Below, piece by piece: positions 50,489 through 64,000 of a stretch of DNA of 64,000 nucleotides; the stretch's first letter is position 1, and each line of letters opens with the position of its first letter. Below the pieces are notes generated by a model, which saw nothing but the letters and a program-made list of their open reading frames with translations, did not search any database and was not told the origin of the DNA. The DNA comes from Amoebidium appalachense. Taxonomy: Eukaryota > Ichthyosporea. The stretch spans positions 8,246,001 through 8,310,000 of the forward strand of contig CAVNZM010000006.1 in NCBI GenBank assembly GCA_963693365.1, read 5' to 3'. The position numbers and the translations under genes are program-made.

Positions 50489-51814
50489 ATGTTTTCAGAG
50501 CTACAGGCTGTGCAGGTTAGTACAGATGCTTATGCGACTGTTGCGTCTACCTGTTTGCTGAAGGACTGGGCTTCTGTGCAACGTTCTATTCTTGCTTTTC
50601 TTCCTTGCTGTAGCCCTCCTTTCTTCTTGGTCTTTCCTGCCGCAACTGGTGCATGCTGTCGCAGTTTTACTTTCTGTCACACTGCAGCTTTTTTGTGCCC
50701 TCTGTGCTCACATCTGCATAACAGGATGATACTTTCAAGAGTTATTTTCACCTTTGCTCTCCTCTTTCACATGCAGGGCACCATCCTCTCTGACAGAGGC
50801 ACCATCCTCTCTGACAGAGGCTAACGGCCGCTTGCTTTTAGAATGACAGCTTCTAAACCGAGCAGCAAGGAGGTAGGTTTTTACTGCCTGGGTTATGCCC
50901 AGCTTGGGCTGGCACCTTTTGATGTTGGTTCTTGGCAATGCCGCTTTTTGTGAAAACGTTCGTGCAATAAAGAGCCCTAAGGGACCTTGCACTTATCGTT
51001 TATGGTATAGTGGTTGAGCTCTTCTGTAGGTCGGCCTGTCAGCACTTTTAGTTTTGTGCAGGTAAACACAGGGCAAAAAGCGCGCATTCTGCATCATTGT
51101 GTGCCAAGCCATGTTTTCGGCAGTTTCTACAAGTCTCTTAGTTCATAAGGGCTGGTGCATACAAAACTTCTCGGCAACCATTGTTGGAAGGTTATGCCCT
51201 CCTTTGTTTCATTGTTTTAACAAATGTGTGCCGTCCTTATTGCCCAGCATGTGTAGTGGGGCACCCATCTATCATGACATGTGCACGTTTGACTTTTTAC
51301 CTGTGTGATAAGGTCTGTTAGCGCCCACTCCTACACGTTGCACGCAACGTACCCCACTGACACATACGAGGTTAGTCGGTAACCACTTGCTTGCATCGAA
51401 AGTTTAGAGTGCTGCTGTAGGTATGACAATGTAAGATTCTGTCCTTTTGATGTTTTCGTGTTAAACCTCATGGGCGTTTTGTCCCCCCCCCCCCCCCCCC
51501 CCCCCCCCGCCCAAAAAAAAAACAAACTTTTCAGCTATAACATAATGGACCAGGTTATTCCCCTTATTTCCTGTTTCAAACTGCCTCTCACTTTTCCTCC
51601 TTCTCACTGGTCACGCTTCACTTTCCCCGTGCAGGTGGGAGATGGTGCACTCGGGTGAGTCTTCTAGCAAGCAGCAGCAGCGCACATGGCTGACCGCAAG
51701 ATTGTTCGGTGCTGGTACATGACTGCCAACCTCGACATTCCGACATAACAATTCCACGACACTGGTACCCCCCCCCCCCCCCCCCCCCCCCCTCCAAAAA
51801 AAAAAAAAGAAAAG

Positions 51815-51865
<51 letters not shown>

Positions 51866-52490
51866 ACACACAGCTTCCCATCCACCTTGCCTTAAGTTCT
51901 ATCATAAACTAATTTGCTGTTTGCTGATCTCTCTTCCCACTCACTTGGTTTCTTTGGTGCATCGTGTTCTGTGTGTGTGGGTGTAGTGTGCATCAGTGTG
52001 TGTGTGTGTGTGCTATATATATGTATAAACATTGTGTATATATGTCGTTGATCACCATCCCCCCCCCCCCCCCCCCCCCAAAAACGCCTGTTCTCCCACC
52101 TCTCCATTCCCCCCCATCTCTCTGTATGTGCGCACATGTAGGTGTGAGTGGGCCCGGGTGTGTATGCACAATAATGTATTTTGGTTCTCAATGTATCCCT
52201 TAGTAGTCGTTATACTTGTAAAGGGTTACGTCGAGGCTTCCAGCAACCATATCCTATTACAAATTGCACGAGGGGAGGGAATGACATGTCCTAACCCCCC
52301 CCCCCCCCCCCCCCCACGCGGGAGCAGCTCGAGGACATGCGTGTTGACGGAGTGCCATGTGATTGACCCACCACCCAGTAACGACCCTGAGGACGTCAGC
52401 AGCCACAGCCACAGCGAGGAACAAGAATCAGTGCCACAAGAGAGTCTGCGGGGAATAAGGCGACGAGCAAAGATTGGAGTACTAGACTAA
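50489..52490 (+). other. Possible spliced host gene, exons only partly visible
   Basis: Splice-like signals occur in a region without long genes: ATGTTTTCAGAGCTACAGGC TGTGCAG|GTTAGT at 50,489-50,521; TTTCACATGCAG|GGCACC at about 50,777; a 20-base micro-exon candidate CCCGTGCAG|GTGGGAGATGG TGCACTCGG|GTGAGT at 51,627-51,657; and a coding-like terminal segment ending at 52,490 (GSSSRTCVLTECHVIDPPPS ... RRRAKIGVLD). Microsatellites and C-runs separate them. I cannot join these into a gene with certainty and do not assign a function; transcript evidence would be decisive. Confidence 0.25.
51482..51510. repeat. Poly-C/poly-A tract
   Basis: C-run followed by an A-run; similar C-then-A tracts recur at 51,771-51,810 and 52,062-52,084. 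Confidence 0.9.
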
Positions 52491-52696
52491 GTAGTTGTCA
52501 TTGTATTATGGTTAGAAATCAACTAAATATGCAATTATTCTTGTAGAAGTTATAAATGCGCATGTTGATACGATAGAAAATGTAGAAGTTTGGAAGTTGG
52601 ATAATAGCGTTTGTGTCACATGCTCCTGGGGAGCATGATTAATTAAAGAAAAACCTTAAGTGTGCAGCCGTCATAGAACATGTGTCACCATCCCAA

Positions 52697-52787
52697 CGGG
52701 GGGGGGGGGGGGAGGGGAGGGGGGGGGGGGGGGGAAGGGGGGGAGAGGGGGGGGGGGGGGAAGTGGGGAACCGGGGGGGGGGGGGTG
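52697..52787. repeat. Poly-G tract
   Basis: About 90 bases of almost uninterrupted G with occasional A. Confidence 0.95.
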
Positions 52788-53900
52788 AATAGATAGAGAG
52801 ATATCCATATAGACATCATTTATATATTCAGATACCTATATAGGTATATATAGAAGTGGTATACAATCAATATCATTTCTAATATAGAATACATATTCAG
52901 CTAATAAATTCTGAATATGTGTTATGCGCATATAGAATGTCATGACTGATGTCTCATCGTTCCATAATAGATACGTATTATATGCTAATTGTATGTCTAT
53001 CTACATATGTATTTCCATATCTAGCTGATATCCAGATGTGGTTCGAAACCTGAGCTGTATATCCATTCGATCCCGATTAGATATCACTCATATATTGGAT
53101 TGGTCCTTAGGATATACATGCAACGGTTGAGTATTAGATATCAATGTGGATATAGAATACATATCTAGACACTGTGTTCGGATATTAGCCTATATGTCTA
53201 TATATATATATAATACATGCAAGGGCCGATATCTTTTGGTCGTCTATCACATCCATTTTCGTTGTTCATTTACTGATCCAGTACATATATACTGAGATGC
53301 ATGTTGGATATCTATGCTTAGGTCTACTTGGCAACTATTATGAGGTCTATTGGTCACCTGACTGTATATAGTCAATATAGGTATTCTATGCCTATATACA
53401 TAGCTATCCGAATATCTAATGAACCTCATTTCGGTAATAAATATAATACACAACCTATATCTATTGCATATCAAATGACATCTCTTTTGCATCAATTACA
53501 TATGATTAAGGGTACCCACAACATATCAATTGGATCTCGATTGTGCACATTTTAAGCATGTTACATATATATAGTGGATATCACATTGGATATAATATTG
53601 GGCAGGTTACCTGTCACTGGGTCCCTTCGTCACATATCCATTATATATGTTGTGCATGTGTATTTGCATATCTAGTGTTCGATATCCACTGGATATCACG
53701 TTTTTTGTGGATATCTAGTGGATCCCTAACAGTAGTTATCCAATGGATATCAGGAATTTAACAGATATCTATATACATATTAGGCGTAGATATCCAAGAT
53801 TTATATCTATTTTATTTTAGATATCCTTTACATATGTTAAACCCATGAACTGGATGTAGGGTTATGTTCAGGATGGGTTCGAGTATATGGATATCTTTAA
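52788..53900. repeat. AT-rich region enriched in GATATC palindromes
   Basis: No gene is seen. GATATC or GGATAT-type words occur more than a dozen times (for example near 53,029, 53,083, 53,140, 53,228, 53,309, 53,575, 53,680, 53,691, 53,711, 53,744, 53,764, 53,790, 53,821, 53,890). Confidence 0.75.
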
Positions 53901-53908
53901 TATATCTT

Positions 53909-54300
53909 TTATGGGTTCCGGATGTTTCTGCAAGATTGCTGATGGAAGTCTTTGAGTTCAAGCTCATGGTAGTCGAGGAGGATTTGACGAGCACGATCTT
54001 CACGTTCAGCCGCATAGGTCATACCTCTGCGAAAAACTACCCCCCGTACCCGCCGATAATCCGAAACGGCATGCAGCGAAATCTGTGTAATCGGGAGGTA
54101 AATTGTACCGCACTTTTCGATCTGCCGATAATCGACGGAAGGGTATAAACTAGACCTAACTCCGCCGGCGCACGCGACACATTGACCGCGACCTTCCGAT
54201 AATCGTACGGTCACATTCGGGCTCGTGCGCTTTTTGGCGGGCTCATGAGTGGAATCGGATGATGGAATGTCGCACCACACTTAGCCGACCAATGGTAAAC
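53909..54300 (-). other. Degenerate relative of the 58-kb element, no intact gene
   Basis: Contains CTCTGCGAAAA-x(7)-CCCGTACCCGCCGATAATC on the plus strand, matching the end of the coding segment at 58,282 (minus strand). CCGATAATC words recur (54,051, 54,122, 54,194). Probably a decayed copy of the same repeat family. Confidence 0.4.
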
Positions 54301-54717
54301 CAACTTTGTACAAAATGGGGGCTATGCTGAATGCGCGCCTCCGGGCTTGGAGTCATCAGCTTCCCGACGGCCGCTCTACTGTACAGTTTGAGCTTGTCCT
54401 GAAGTGAGAGTCGGTTGATGATGGAAACTTTCTGAGGAGGAAAAGTTTGTCGTTATCATATTTAGTGTGCGAACTAGCAGAGTATGGGGTCACTTAAATG
54501 GCTTAGGGGTGCGGCGTGCAATTTTAGAATAAGGGCCGACAGATCATCTGGGCTCTTTCAAGAGGTAGAGAGAATGAGGGAGCCCAAGGCGTGAGTGCTC
54601 CTGGTAGTCACGCCTCTATTTCTACCGTCGAGAAAGGTATTGAACATACCAAAAGCATGTTCCTAATTCTCTGCTTGTATACAACTTCACGTATAGTCTG
54701 CCTAGGGCAGGGTGACG

Positions 54718-57600
<2,883 letters not shown>

Positions 57601-58281
57601 AACCTGGGACTCCCCACAGGCACCGCCAGCCAACCCTGCAGACTGACAACCCATACGAGCAGTATTCAAGTTTGTTTGTAGCACACGATGAAGTTTTGTC
57701 GGTGTATATTTTGTGTATTGTGTTTCTAGAAGTTCGAAAGATCAGGCTGGTCCGGATCATCAGCATGTACTGTAAAGGTGAAACATAGGAAGTGAGGATT
57801 AGAGCGGCTAGAATAAAACGTGAATAATGATATATACCAGCTGCGCTGGAGTAACCTACAATAAACGTATTTACCGTTCACGTGGTTCCGAAGGCCGCCC
57901 TGGTTTTTTTTCGGATATAGCTGGCCCCTTTCCAGCTATGCACGCGTGCGCCGCGCTCGTCCCGATCGTGCCAAAGGTATGTGCTACGTCATAGGGAGTC
58001 GAATTCCAATGACTCATCTCAAGGAATGTTATCAAGGGCACTTTTTTGAGCTCCGAATATCTGCCGATGGGCTGCCGGCCGCTCAATTCCATAACCTCCG
58101 ATAGCCCCAGATCACCGCGAGCCACCGCGGCGGCACCCCAGGGTAGCCGCCGCTAAAAATCGAATCCAGCCAATCACGAATTCTGTCCACTTGCCATACG
58201 ATTATCTCCGATCGGTTTTCGGTCCGCAATCCGCAGATAATCGGGGTTAAATGAGTCAAAATGAGCCAACGGGCGCGGCGA

Positions 58282-58662
58282 TTATCTGCGGGTACGGGAG
58301 GGAGGTTTTCGCAGAGTACGGAGGTTGTGGAAAGCTTGGGCAGGTGACACATCATCGTGGATTTGACCAGAGTTATACAGCTCATCATTGGAGACGAGTT
58401 GAGTAAACATCTGTTCAAGGAAGTTGGAAGCCTCGGTGTAGGCCTCCTCAGTGTCATAGCCGTGCCACTCGTTCTCGTCGGAAGGGTCGACCCACTCGGG
58501 GGCCTTGATGACGGGCACTAACTTGGCCGCGGTGGTAGTACGTAGGTACCGGAAGATGACGGGTTCCCACTCATAATAGGTGAGACGTTTGCCGGACTTC
58601 TTGTCCGTGGTGTCATCCCCTTTCCAGGGGGTGAGGTTGAGATACGCAGGTTTCTCCGGCAT
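58282..58662 (-). CDS. Retroelement-type or repeat-family protein fragment
   Basis: A 126-residue protein beginning MPEKPAYLNLTPWKGDDTTD with YYEWEPVIFRYLRTTTAAKL, an acidic middle and a basic end (LRKPPSRTRR) before the stop. The start resembles the beginning of LTR-retroelement Gag-like proteins (short N-terminus then a helical domain) but no zinc knuckle or protease follows. A similar terminal segment occurs on the other strand near 54,030-54,070, so this is a repeat family. AGATAATCG words surround it. Likely a fragment; the function is unknown. Confidence 0.4.
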   Translation of the reverse strand: MPEKPAYLNLTPWKGDDTTDKKSGKRLTYYEWEPVIFRYLRTTTAAKLVPVIKAPEWVDPSDENEWHGYDTEEAYTEASNFLEQMFTQLVSNDELYNSGQIHDDVSPAQAFHNLRTLRKPPSRTRR

Positions 58663-58699
58663 GGTGATCAATCAGTCAGATGATGCGTGAGAGAGGAAT

Positions 58700-59592
58700 C
58701 AGATCGGTATTCAAATTTGAATATTTTCGATTGCAGCGAGAGTATGTGTTGCGAGAGCGTGCGAAAATGGGCCTTTAACCTGTTGTTTTGTACGGGTCTA
58801 AGGGAGCAGAGTGCACAGAGGTGTCATGTAAAACACGACTAACACATTAATGAGAGGGCAATCGGAGTTGTTCACGAGACATTGAAAGATTTCAAACAAC
58901 AACTGATTCTTTATTGTGCTCTCTGACATATACTAATCCGTCTCAGCAGATTAGCCTAAGTCTACGATCGAGATCGGGGGGGGGGGGTGTCGTACCTACA
59001 AACAGAGTGTATATGAACTACTCTAACTATCTGCACGCTTAAAGGGGCTCGAAACCGTGTATACGTATAAACTTTTCTTTGAGTTGGGTGGGAAGCGAGT
59101 TTTTTGTGTTCTGAGAAGAACTTCCAAAAGCCCGCGACCCCGCGAGACACTTCACAGACACGCGGCCCACTGGCCAGACAAATACCACAGTGACATTCAG
59201 CCAATCACAACACTCCCTCCCCCACAGACTACACGCACTCCACACCATTGGCTACCGCGACCTCAGACACCCCTACAGCACTACAACACGTACACACGTT
59301 TACTCACAATACATATAAGCATACACACACGCGAGCAGGCAACATGGGTCTCGCCACGCACACAGCAAGAAGCAATACAACATTTAACATGGAGAGTACG
59401 CAGAGGCATGGGGCATGCACGCGCGCACCAAACAATCAGCCGCCGCTGCATCAGATTCTCCCCATACCACTGATTAATCTCCTCATACCCCATTTAGACC
59501 CCGGCATCACTATGCAAGAAAACCCCCGAAATTAACTCACCAAAACACAAAATATAGAAGTAAACTAATACGAATCAGCTCAGCACATGACA
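58700..59592. other. Intergenic DNA, no gene recognised
   Basis: Nothing convincing beyond a short G-run at 58,976-58,987 and an AT-rich stretch with CACA words. Confidence 0.4.

Positions 59593-59625
<33 letters not shown>
59593..59625. repeat. Poly-G tract
   Basis: About 33 consecutive G. Confidence 0.95.
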
Positions 59626-59626
<1 letters not shown>

Positions 59627-59639
59627 GGCCCGGGTCCAC

Positions 59640-60340
59640 AGATCATCAAGATCAAGTCCGGGGCCTCAAGATAGCTGTACAGCTGCGTGCATCTTGCCTC
59701 TGCCGGCGCAGGGCATTGGACCACGTCAGCCGGGACAGCCGTCCAATAGAATTCTAATTAGTGTGTAGGATAGATCGTAGGAGGACTTAGGAATGTCATT
59801 GTTCGGGCAGAAGCCCTTTTGTAAGGATTGGCAAGGTTTGATAGTATATGTTGCCAAACGTATTTATATATTTAGATGTAGAGGAAAGGGGGGGAGGGAG
59901 GGGGGGGGGGGATAGTATGAAATGTAGATTTAGACTCTGCGGTGCCACTAGGGGGAGGGTGAGGGGTGAGACTTGGATAAATATATTAGTTGAGTAGATC
60001 GACTTAGCTCGTGCAGGCGCACGATAAAAGTAGATCGGAATGTTAATGGAATGTGGCATCGTAGGGGGCCAGGTGATGATGATCTTGTAGGGCACGGCCT
60101 TGATGGCCTCAGTCGTAACTTAGACTCAATCCGTACGGATCTAAGTTTGCCCGTCGGAGCCTGGTCTTAATAAACTTTACCGTTTTTCTGTACACGTTCG
60201 TTCCTTTTCGTGTGTGTACACTTAGTAGAGTGCCGCGTCTCTAGTACACATACATTAGGATACGACAAGCTACACCTTTCTTTTAGTGCGGTTTTTCGCG
60301 CTAGGGTAACGCGGTGACAGTTCCTTCTGGGCTGTTGCTA
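59640..60340 (+). mobile_element. Probable 5' LTR and leader of the Ty3/gypsy element
   Basis: Upstream of the gag gene: TATTTATATATTTAG (about 59,859-59,873) could be the TATA element, AATAAACTTTACCG (about 60,168) the poly(A) signal, and GCGGTGACAG with TTCCTTC (about 60,311) possibly near a primer-binding site. The 3' LTR is outside the window, so the ends cannot be checked. Confidence 0.35.
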
Positions 60341-60347
60341 CACCTCA

Positions 60348-60353
60348 AACACA

Positions 60354-60390
<37 letters not shown>
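60348..60390. repeat. Poly-A tract
   Basis: About 33 A just before the gag start. Confidence 0.95.
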
Positions 60391-60428
60391 ATAAACACAA
60401 CCACACGAGTTAGGGCACACACCACACA

Positions 60429-61763
60429 ATGGCTAAGTTTAACGTAGACATGTTCTACGCATTGGCAGCGGAGGATAGCTCCCTGCACACACAGGTACCA
60501 CAGGTTCATACACTAGACGTTAGACAGACCACAGCTTTCAGTTTTACACTCAAACACGACTCGGAAATCCCTAGGTGGCTTAGGACACTCCTAGCTAACA
60601 CACCCACACTAGTGTTAGACACAAAGAAGGCCCCCACTGTGGCGGCCTCGTGCTTAATGATCAAACAGTGCATCGACCACAAAACAATGGCCGACTTATG
60701 CACCCTGATGGAGGAGCACCCGTACCGGGCCGAGCAGGCCCCCCAGGTGACGGCTCGTATATACGAGCAGCAGTACGACGAGGGGAGGGACGAGATGGTG
60801 TCCCGGACACTCGGCCAGAAACGTCTGGCCGCACGGTTCATCCCCGACGACGAGGACGAGAACAGCACCGACGACGTGGACGGGGAGCTCGAGGCCTTCA
60901 CACGGCCGGAAAACGAGCTCGAGTATACGGCCCGGCTCGTCGGCCGATACCTGACGGCCGACCGGCGCCGTACCTTCCGGGCCCAGCTCAGAGAATGGAA
61001 GTATACCTTTCCCACACTAGATATGTCCCCCGTAGAAGCTCGTGCATTCTTTGAGAGGGAATATCGGGTCTTTGAGGACCTTTGTGAGTTAGCTGGTGAC
61101 GTGAGTGATAGGGAAAAATTCGAGTTTGCTCGTAAGGCTCTCTCTGTAAACACAGACACTGCACGCATGTTTGGGGAGCATGATGATGTAGATGAGGTGG
61201 TGTTGCATGTTAAACGTCACTTGCTTGCCATGCACGAGGTGAAGTTCAATAAGAGGGATAAAAAGGAGGTGATGGAAGTAGACAAGAAAAAGAAGGAGAG
61301 TGGACAGAAGGGGGAAAAAGAGAAAAAAGAGGGTGAACAGCCAGATGCACTCACCATGTTGGTCAAGCAGGTTGCCGAGCTCTCCCAGGCCGTCTTTTCT
61401 GGCCGAGGGGGCTTCGGCTTCCGAGGTGGCCGTGGCGGCGACCGGGGTGGACACGGCGGTCGTGGCCGAGGTGGACGTGGAGGACAACAGCAGCAGTTCA
61501 CCGAGAGGTTTGCCCCTTATCTTGCTCGTGGTGGTGGGCAGGGTAGAGGGAGGGGTGGAAATGGTGGTGAGAGAGGCCGAGGGGGGCAGGGGGGAAGGGG
61601 GGGCCGTGGTGCACACGGTGGGCCCCCCCAGCATGACCGGGCTCCCGGTTATGCTTTGCGCCAAGGTTTTGAAGTCCCCCCTGGCCCCTTCTTTGGTGCA
61701 TGTTACTTTTGTGGCCGGCAAGGGCACTCTGCTGCATATTGCCGTAGTTACAAGAGCTATTGA
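60429..61763 (+). CDS. gag: Ty3/gypsy-type Gag with CCHC zinc knuckle
   Basis: A 444-residue Gag. Residues about 20-290 form the helical capsid-like region (ALAAEDSSLHTQ ... EFARKALSVNTDTARMFGEH), residues 275-310 are Lys-rich, about 325-410 consist of RGG/GRG repeats (RGGRGGDRGGHGGRGRGG), and the C-terminus holds a single zinc knuckle CYFCGRQGHSAAYC (C-x2-C-x4-H-x4-C), which packages RNA. The stop TGA (61,761-61,763) is followed in the same frame by an open stretch of about 190 codons (PPRYVWEPGIVVGPQDSVEV), so readthrough or stop suppression is possible before pol. The gene is intact, suggesting a young element. Confidence 0.85.
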   Translation: MAKFNVDMFYALAAEDSSLHTQVPQVHTLDVRQTTAFSFTLKHDSEIPRWLRTLLANTPTLVLDTKKAPTVAASCLMIKQCIDHKTMADLCTLMEEHPYRAEQAPQVTARIYEQQYDEGRDEMVSRTLGQKRLAARFIPDDEDENSTDDVDGELEAFTRPENELEYTARLVGRYLTADRRRTFRAQLREWKYTFPTLDMSPVEARAFFEREYRVFEDLCELAGDVSDREKFEFARKALSVNTDTARMFGEHDDVDEVVLHVKRHLLAMHEVKFNKRDKKEVMEVDKKKKESGQKGEKEKKEGEQPDALTMLVKQVAELSQAVFSGRGGFGFRGGRGGDRGGHGGRGRGGRGGQQQQFTERFAPYLARGGGQGRGRGGNGGERGRGGQGGRGGRGAHGGPPQHDRAPGYALRQGFEVPPGPFFGACYFCGRQGHSAAYCRSYKSY

Positions 61764-62347
61764 GTTCCGGGGGAGGGGGAAGCTGGGGTCACTGAGGGAG
61801 GGGGGGGGGACAGTATCGGTCCCCCCCAGGTTGCAGAGAACCTTCACCCTCCCCCACCCCAGGTTAAGCTTCCCTTTGCCCCCTCACCGCCCCGATACGT
61901 GTGGGAGCCGGGCATCGTCGTGGGTCCTCAAGACAGCGTCGAGGTGGTATGGCATGAATGTTTGTGGGGTGACTCTACCAAAGGTATGAATGGTGTGAAT
62001 GTTTTGTGGTTGGGGGAGGTTCCCCAGCCACAAGTGGATGGTCTCAGTGTTTCTTGTCCCAACCCGGTGTTTGTTCTAACCACATCGGAGGGGGTTTCTG
62101 TGCCATTGTTTCCGGGAGGGGGGGGGACACACACGAGTAAAGGGGGAAGGGGGGGAAGGCACAGACACATAGAAACACACCACCACAACAACATACGACG
62201 GTTGCAGACACACCTACACCCACACACACACCCACACATACACCACACACACACACACCACCCACCCACACATCACACACACACACTCCACCACCACCCA
62301 CATCACATACACACCCCACCCCACCCGTGCAGGCACCACAGGTAGGT
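61764..62347 (+). other. Gag-pol spacer, open in the gag frame
   Basis: In the gag frame this reads without stop from just after the TGA to 62,345 and looks coding for its first half (VVWHECLWGDSTKGMNGVNV), then degenerates into (CA)n-encoded His/Thr (HTHHPPTHHT). It may be a linker of the polyprotein or decayed coding sequence. Confidence 0.4.
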
Positions 62348-64000
62348 ATGTTGCACGTAGGTATCGAGGGTGTGAGTCTTCGTGGGCAGGGATTGGGAGT
62401 GAGTGATGATGTGTTGCTTGAATTGGAGGAGGATTTAGTTGGTTTTAGCCGGCATTATATAGACGTATGGTTAGCTGATGGTAAGTTGAAGGCTGTTGCT
62501 TTGCTCGATGGAGGGGCTCAGGTTAATTGTGTGCATGCTTCGTTTATTCGTCGTTTTAATCAGGCCGGGGGGGAAATTCCTATATTAGATGCTTCTAGCA
62601 CAGCCTTAGGTAGTGCTAATAATAGTAGTATGTCTGTGGAAGGTGTTTGTGTGTTGCCGTGTGAGATAGGTGGCCAGGCTATGCATATTGCTTGTTATGT
62701 GGTTAAGGATTTAGCTCAAAGTGTTTTGTTGGGAGCCCCATTTTTCCGTAGACATGTGAATGCTTTGTTTGCACGTACGAATGTTTTAGAATTGCAGTCC
62801 GGCGTTAAAATTAAAACCCATGATGGGCTCGACGGTTATCAGTCTGGTGCTAGAACGGTAGCTGAAGTAGTAATCGAGCCTTATCAGTGCCAAACGGTAC
62901 GTGTCCGGGCCGGCAATCATGTTAGGATAGGGGATTTAGGGGTTTTTACTCCGAAAACCCCATTTCAGGAGGTGGCCCAATGGACCCTTAGTAGGGTATG
63001 GCCGGATAAGACAATAGAAATAGAATTAGTGAATCCGGGCATCGAGCCTATAGTGATTAGGTCAGGTGTTTCCGTCGGTAGTTTCACTAATGAGATTGGT
63101 AGTATAGAGGTCTCTCTTATTACCCAAAAGGAGGATGCCGGCTCGAAGGGTGACTCAGGAGGAGGGGGAACAACTTTATTTAACGTTAGCCACCAAAATG
63201 TCACCCGACACGATGGGGGGGGGGACCGGGACAGCACCGGTCCCACTCCCCCGACCCCCAAGAGGAAGGAGGGTCACCCCGGGTGTGAGAATGTGCAGGC
63301 AAGGGGGGAGGGTGTTGGTCTAACCCGTGGATCTGACGGGTTAACCAACACCGTGGGGGGCAGGGTGGCCACAGACCTGGCCCCCCACATACATGCACTA
63401 ACTCATCAGGAATTGCCCGGGGGCATTGGTGTGCCGGGGGGAGGGGGGGGTGCTAAGGGTGACCGCCTATATCCGGAGGTACCTCAACCTCACCCCGAGC
63501 AGCACCGATGTAATACAGGAGGTGAAATGTTAAGTGGCACTCCGGTGAATAAGGATGCATCCACTTGTGATGGGGGTAACCCGGAGTTAGTATTGCCGTT
63601 TGGTATGAAGGAGGGGGATTGGACGGTAGAACAGAAAAAATTGCTAGCTAAGTTATTTGATAGGACTCGGTTTGCATTTCTGGCCGATGATAACGAAGTA
63701 GGCTTCGTTAAAGGGTTTGAAATGCAGATCGACACAGGTGATAATAGGCCGGTAGTGATGCCTAGCTATAGAATGGAGCAGTATAAATTGTCGGATGCGC
63801 TAATAATAGTGAGTGATATGTTAAAAAAGGGTCATGTGGAGCATAGTTCGAGTCCGTGGAGAAGTCCGGTGCTATTGGTTAAGAAGCCCGACGGGTCTTG
63901 GCGCCTAGTGAACGATTACAGGGCTCTGAATCGGATCACTAAGGCAGACCAATGGCCTCTCCCTAACATAGACGAGCAGCTTTCACAGCTGCACGGCTAT
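62348..64000 (+). CDS. pol: Ty3/gypsy-type Pol: protease and reverse transcriptase (continues past window)
   Basis: Open from 62,348 (first ATG considered) to the window edge without stop, in the -1 frame relative to gag. The aspartic protease is visible as KAVALLDGGAQVNCVHASFI; the usual D-(S/T)-G is D-G-G. About 450 codons in, the reverse transcriptase begins: PSYRMEQYKLSDALIIVSDM, SSPWRSPVLLVKKPDGSWRL, VNDYRALNRITKADQWPLPN and IDEQLSQL are RT motifs 1-2 of Ty3/gypsy (usually VDYRxLN...PLPxID). The catalytic YxDD box, RNase H and integrase should lie beyond the edge. A gag TGA plus -1 frame separates pol from gag. Gly-rich, T/P-rich linkers separate protease and RT. Confidence 0.88.
   Translation, partial: MLHVGIEGVSLRGQGLGVSDDVLLELEEDLVGFSRHYIDVWLADGKLKAVALLDGGAQVNCVHASFIRRFNQAGGEIPILDASSTALGSANNSSMSVEGVCVLPCEIGGQAMHIACYVVKDLAQSVLLGAPFFRRHVNALFARTNVLELQSGVKIKTHDGLDGYQSGARTVAEVVIEPYQCQTVRVRAGNHVRIGDLGVFTPKTPFQEVAQWTLSRVWPDKTIEIELVNPGIEPIVIRSGVSVGSFTNEIGSIEVSLITQKEDAGSKGDSGGGGTTLFNVSHQNVTRHDGGGDRDSTGPTPPTPKRKEGHPGCENVQARGEGVGLTRGSDGLTNTVGGRVATDLAPHIHALTHQELPGGIGVPGGGGGAKGDRLYPEVPQPHPEQHRCNTGGEMLSGTPVNKDASTCDGGNPELVLPFGMKEGDWTVEQKKLLAKLFDRTRFAFLADDNEVGFVKGFEMQIDTGDNRPVVMPSYRMEQYKLSDALIIVSDMLKKGHVEHSSSPWRSPVLLVKKPDGSWRLVNDYRALNRITKADQWPLPNIDEQLSQLHGY

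Overview
The window is a eukaryotic chromosome scaffold carrying a large insertion of DNA from a nucleocytoplasmic large DNA virus (NCLDV, giant virus). Roughly positions 1-37,200 look viral: dense, intronless, GC-rich genes on both strands with short spacers. From about 38,000 to the end the DNA looks cellular: a JmjC-domain gene whose introns can be traced by conserved splice sites, long (CA)n and (TC)n tracts, poly-C/poly-G runs up to 53 bases, minisatellites, and the 5' part of a Ty3/gypsy-type LTR retrotransposon. The host is probably an alga or another protist, but nothing here identifies it. A 500-N assembly gap lies at 2,855-3,354.

Viral hallmark genes: the double-jelly-roll major capsid protein (8,361-9,743, minus), a D5-like SF3 helicase (29,173-31,230, minus), a poxvirus A22/RuvC-type Holliday junction resolvase (20,387-20,959, plus) and a YqaJ/lambda-type exonuclease (5,536-6,402, minus). 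I did not find family-B DNA polymerase, the A32-type packaging ATPase, VLTF3 or RNA polymerase subunits, so this is one piece of a larger or eroding provirus. Accessory families are expanded: MSV199/BRO-like proteins (at least five copies, several broken), GIY-YIG/T5orf172-type tails, PD-(D/E)XK nucleases (three copies), a triple zinc-ribbon (DUF4379-type) protein, and two paralogous 500-residue proteins with a possible Ulp1-like cysteine protease arrangement. A group of small signal-peptide or membrane proteins rich in cysteine or Ser/Thr is also present.

Regulation looks virus-specific. A box close to GAAGGTATAAAAG lies about 40-60 bases upstream of at least nine start codons on both strands. 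Several MSV199 genes begin at such a box immediately next to a truncated fragment of another gene, so promoter plus gene appears to move as a cassette. Breakpoints, frameshifts (many in C or G runs), orphan gene tails and an inverted pair of nuclease heads around the helicase block point to active rearrangement or decay.

Layout: 0.26-2.8 kb zinc-finger-like gene and MSV199 gene; 2.86-3.95 gap and LTR-like DNA; 3.95-8.3 small genes, exonuclease, zinc-ribbon protein; 8.36-12.3 capsid and MSV199 cluster; 12.5-23.9 large unknown genes, protease-like pair, surface-type genes, possible penton-like protein, resolvase; 24-26.8 tandem MSV199 block; 27.2-32 nuclease-helicase-zinc finger block; 32-33.9 repeats; 33.9-37.2 last viral-type genes; 37.2-50 JmjC gene, minisatellites and three intronless genes; 50-58 repeat-rich DNA with possible exons; 58-64 retroelement DNA.
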